This document shows positions 63,317-64,000 of a DNA stretch of 64,000 nt, piece by piece. The stretch lies in NCBI RefSeq assembly GCF_002743055.1, contig NZ_PDYM01000012.1:1-64000 (forward strand), written 5' to 3'. This DNA comes from Sporosarcina sp. P13 (GTDB taxonomy: Bacteria > Bacillota > Bacilli > Bacillales_A > Planococcaceae). Numbering within the stretch: position 1 is the stretch's first letter; every line of letters starts with the position of its first letter. The translations under genes and the position numbers were made by a program. The notes below the pieces were generated by a model. That model was given only the letters and a program-made list of their open reading frames with translations. It did not search any database and was not told the origin of the DNA.

Positions 63317-63814
63317 TTAGCCCAGAAATAACAAGTGTTTGTCGGCGGTTGTTTCTACGTATTGTCGCATGGCCCCTAAGTCGTTCATCTTTGTTAGTTC
63401 CCTAAGATGATCGATTCCCATGCCGGTTACTGAAGAGATCATCACGATGGGACCTTCGTTCATAACGGCCTTGAGCATGCCAAGCGCTCGGTCGGTGTCT
63501 GCTTCTTCTAAGTCACATTTAGTGATGACACCGATCGGTAACTTCGGAATTCCCATACTAAAGCCTGGTGGAAAGATGAGTTTTTCACTTGTAGCGTCTT
63601 GTATGTACAACACATGTGTCACCTCCAGCGCAGTTGCCATAATATTTTTATAGAACATCGGGTTTTCTGTGTATTCGCCGGGAGTATCGACGATCCAATC
63701 ATAATAATGGAGCGTTTGCGTTTTGAAAGCTTCTACCTTTCGGCCCAATAAAGCATTTGTCAATGTGGATTTCCCGGCCCGTACTGCACCGATCAGCATC
63801 GCCTTGTTTCGCAT
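63317..63814 (-). CDS. eutP: EutP/PduV-like small GTPase
   Basis: A 165-aa P-loop protein: Walker A MLIGAVRAGKSTLTNAL, switch II VDTPGEYTENP, and TKCDLE as the NKxD-like specificity loop. The EutP/PduV family is linked to compartment positioning or acetate kinase activity. The second ATG fits the AAGGAG best. It follows eutS after a few bases and precedes the terminator. Confidence 0.88.
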   Translation of the reverse strand: MRNKAMLIGAVRAGKSTLTNALLGRKVEAFKTQTLHYYDWIVDTPGEYTENPMFYKNIMATALEVTHVLYIQDATSEKLIFPPGFSMGIPKLPIGVITKCDLEEADTDRALGMLKAVMNEGPIVMISSVTGMGIDHLRELTKMNDLGAMRQYVETTADKHLLFLG

Positions 63815-63826
63815 CGTCATCGCTCC

Positions 63827-64000
63827 TTATGATTTCGTTATGGGTGCAGGTGTGTAACCCAATTTTTCAGACAAAAACCGATTGATTTCCAGCATCGCCA
63901 TCTCGACTTCTGAGACGCTACCGACAATTACTAGACTTCCTGTAAATCGATCAAGGAATCCGATGCGGACGTTCGCTGCTTTCGTCGCTAGATCTCCCGC
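63827..64000 (-). CDS. eutS: EutS-type BMC shell protein (partial, C-terminal part)
   Basis: Only the last 57 residues lie in the window. They read DLATKAANVRIGFLDRFTGS, then LVIVGSVSEVEMAM and end YTPAPITKS, matching the C-terminus of EutS/PduU, the circularly permuted BMC-H protein. The start is beyond the right edge. Its stop TAA leads straight into the eutP ribosome site. Confidence 0.88.
   Translation of the reverse strand, partial: AGDLATKAANVRIGFLDRFTGSLVIVGSVSEVEMAMLEINRFLSEKLGYTPAPITKS

Overview
The window looks like chromosomal DNA of an endospore-forming, low-to-mid GC Bacillales, most likely Sporosarcina or a close Planococcaceae relative. This is inferred from gene content: cotJABC spore-coat genes, a Trp T-box, a yxlEFG-type cluster, TTG/GTG starts behind strong Shine-Dalgarno sequences, and a parS-like site. 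No rRNA, tRNA, insertion sequence or intact prophage was seen.

Layout. 1-6600: a complete type II-A CRISPR-Cas system on the minus strand (compact 1063-aa Cas9, tracrRNA, Cas1, Cas2, long Csn2, array running off the left edge). 6600-12960: trpEDCFBA behind a tryptophan T-box. 13-24 kb: rluF, two c-di-GMP proteins, an NCS2 permease, a methyltransferase, an NAD(P)-binding protein, a phospholipase-D-like protein, an ABC ATPase and a betaine transporter whose charged tail is cut by an in-frame TGA. 25.4-28.3 kb: cotJABC and a UbiB-like kinase. 28.5-35.8 kb: LysR and CofE-like pair, MFS/MarR pair with a parS-like site, a dicarboxylate symporter and an S-layer GDSL hydrolase. 35.9-38.6 kb: kynUBA. 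38.7-48.7 kb: an alkyltransferase-like protein, a cystine-type ABC transporter, NhaC, a frameshifted coiled-coil gene, DUF421, a GNAT protein and a regulator plus yxlEFG export cluster. 48.7-49.6 kb: a gene-free block of tandem structured repeats. 49.6-53.4 kb: two YibE/F proteins and a degenerate ribonucleotide-reductase-like gene under a B12 riboswitch with a terminator. 53.4-64 kb: a small Cys-rich protein gene, mdh, and an ethanolamine-utilisation microcompartment locus (eutS, P, A, B, C, L, E, M, pduL, eutN and a second BMC-H) running off the right edge.

How it works together. The eut locus makes a shell (EutS, EutL, EutM, BMC-H, EutN) around B12-dependent ethanolamine ammonia-lyase (EutBC, reactivated by EutA), acylating acetaldehyde dehydrogenase (EutE) and phosphotransacylase (PduL). 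EutC, EutE and PduL all carry terminal amphipathic helices that look like encapsulation peptides. The nearby B12 riboswitch fits a B12-using physiology. The window holds both tryptophan synthesis (T-box controlled) and tryptophan breakdown to anthranilate.

The strongest unexplained signals are three intergenic arrays, each of seven units spaced 21 bp (one step of 20 bp), sharing a GCGCGGT-like core. Two sit just upstream of mdh and eutA. Others are a tandem pair of about 190-bp elements whose stems differ by compensatory changes, and an RNR-alpha-like protein that seems to lack the catalytic motifs yet keeps a B12 riboswitch.
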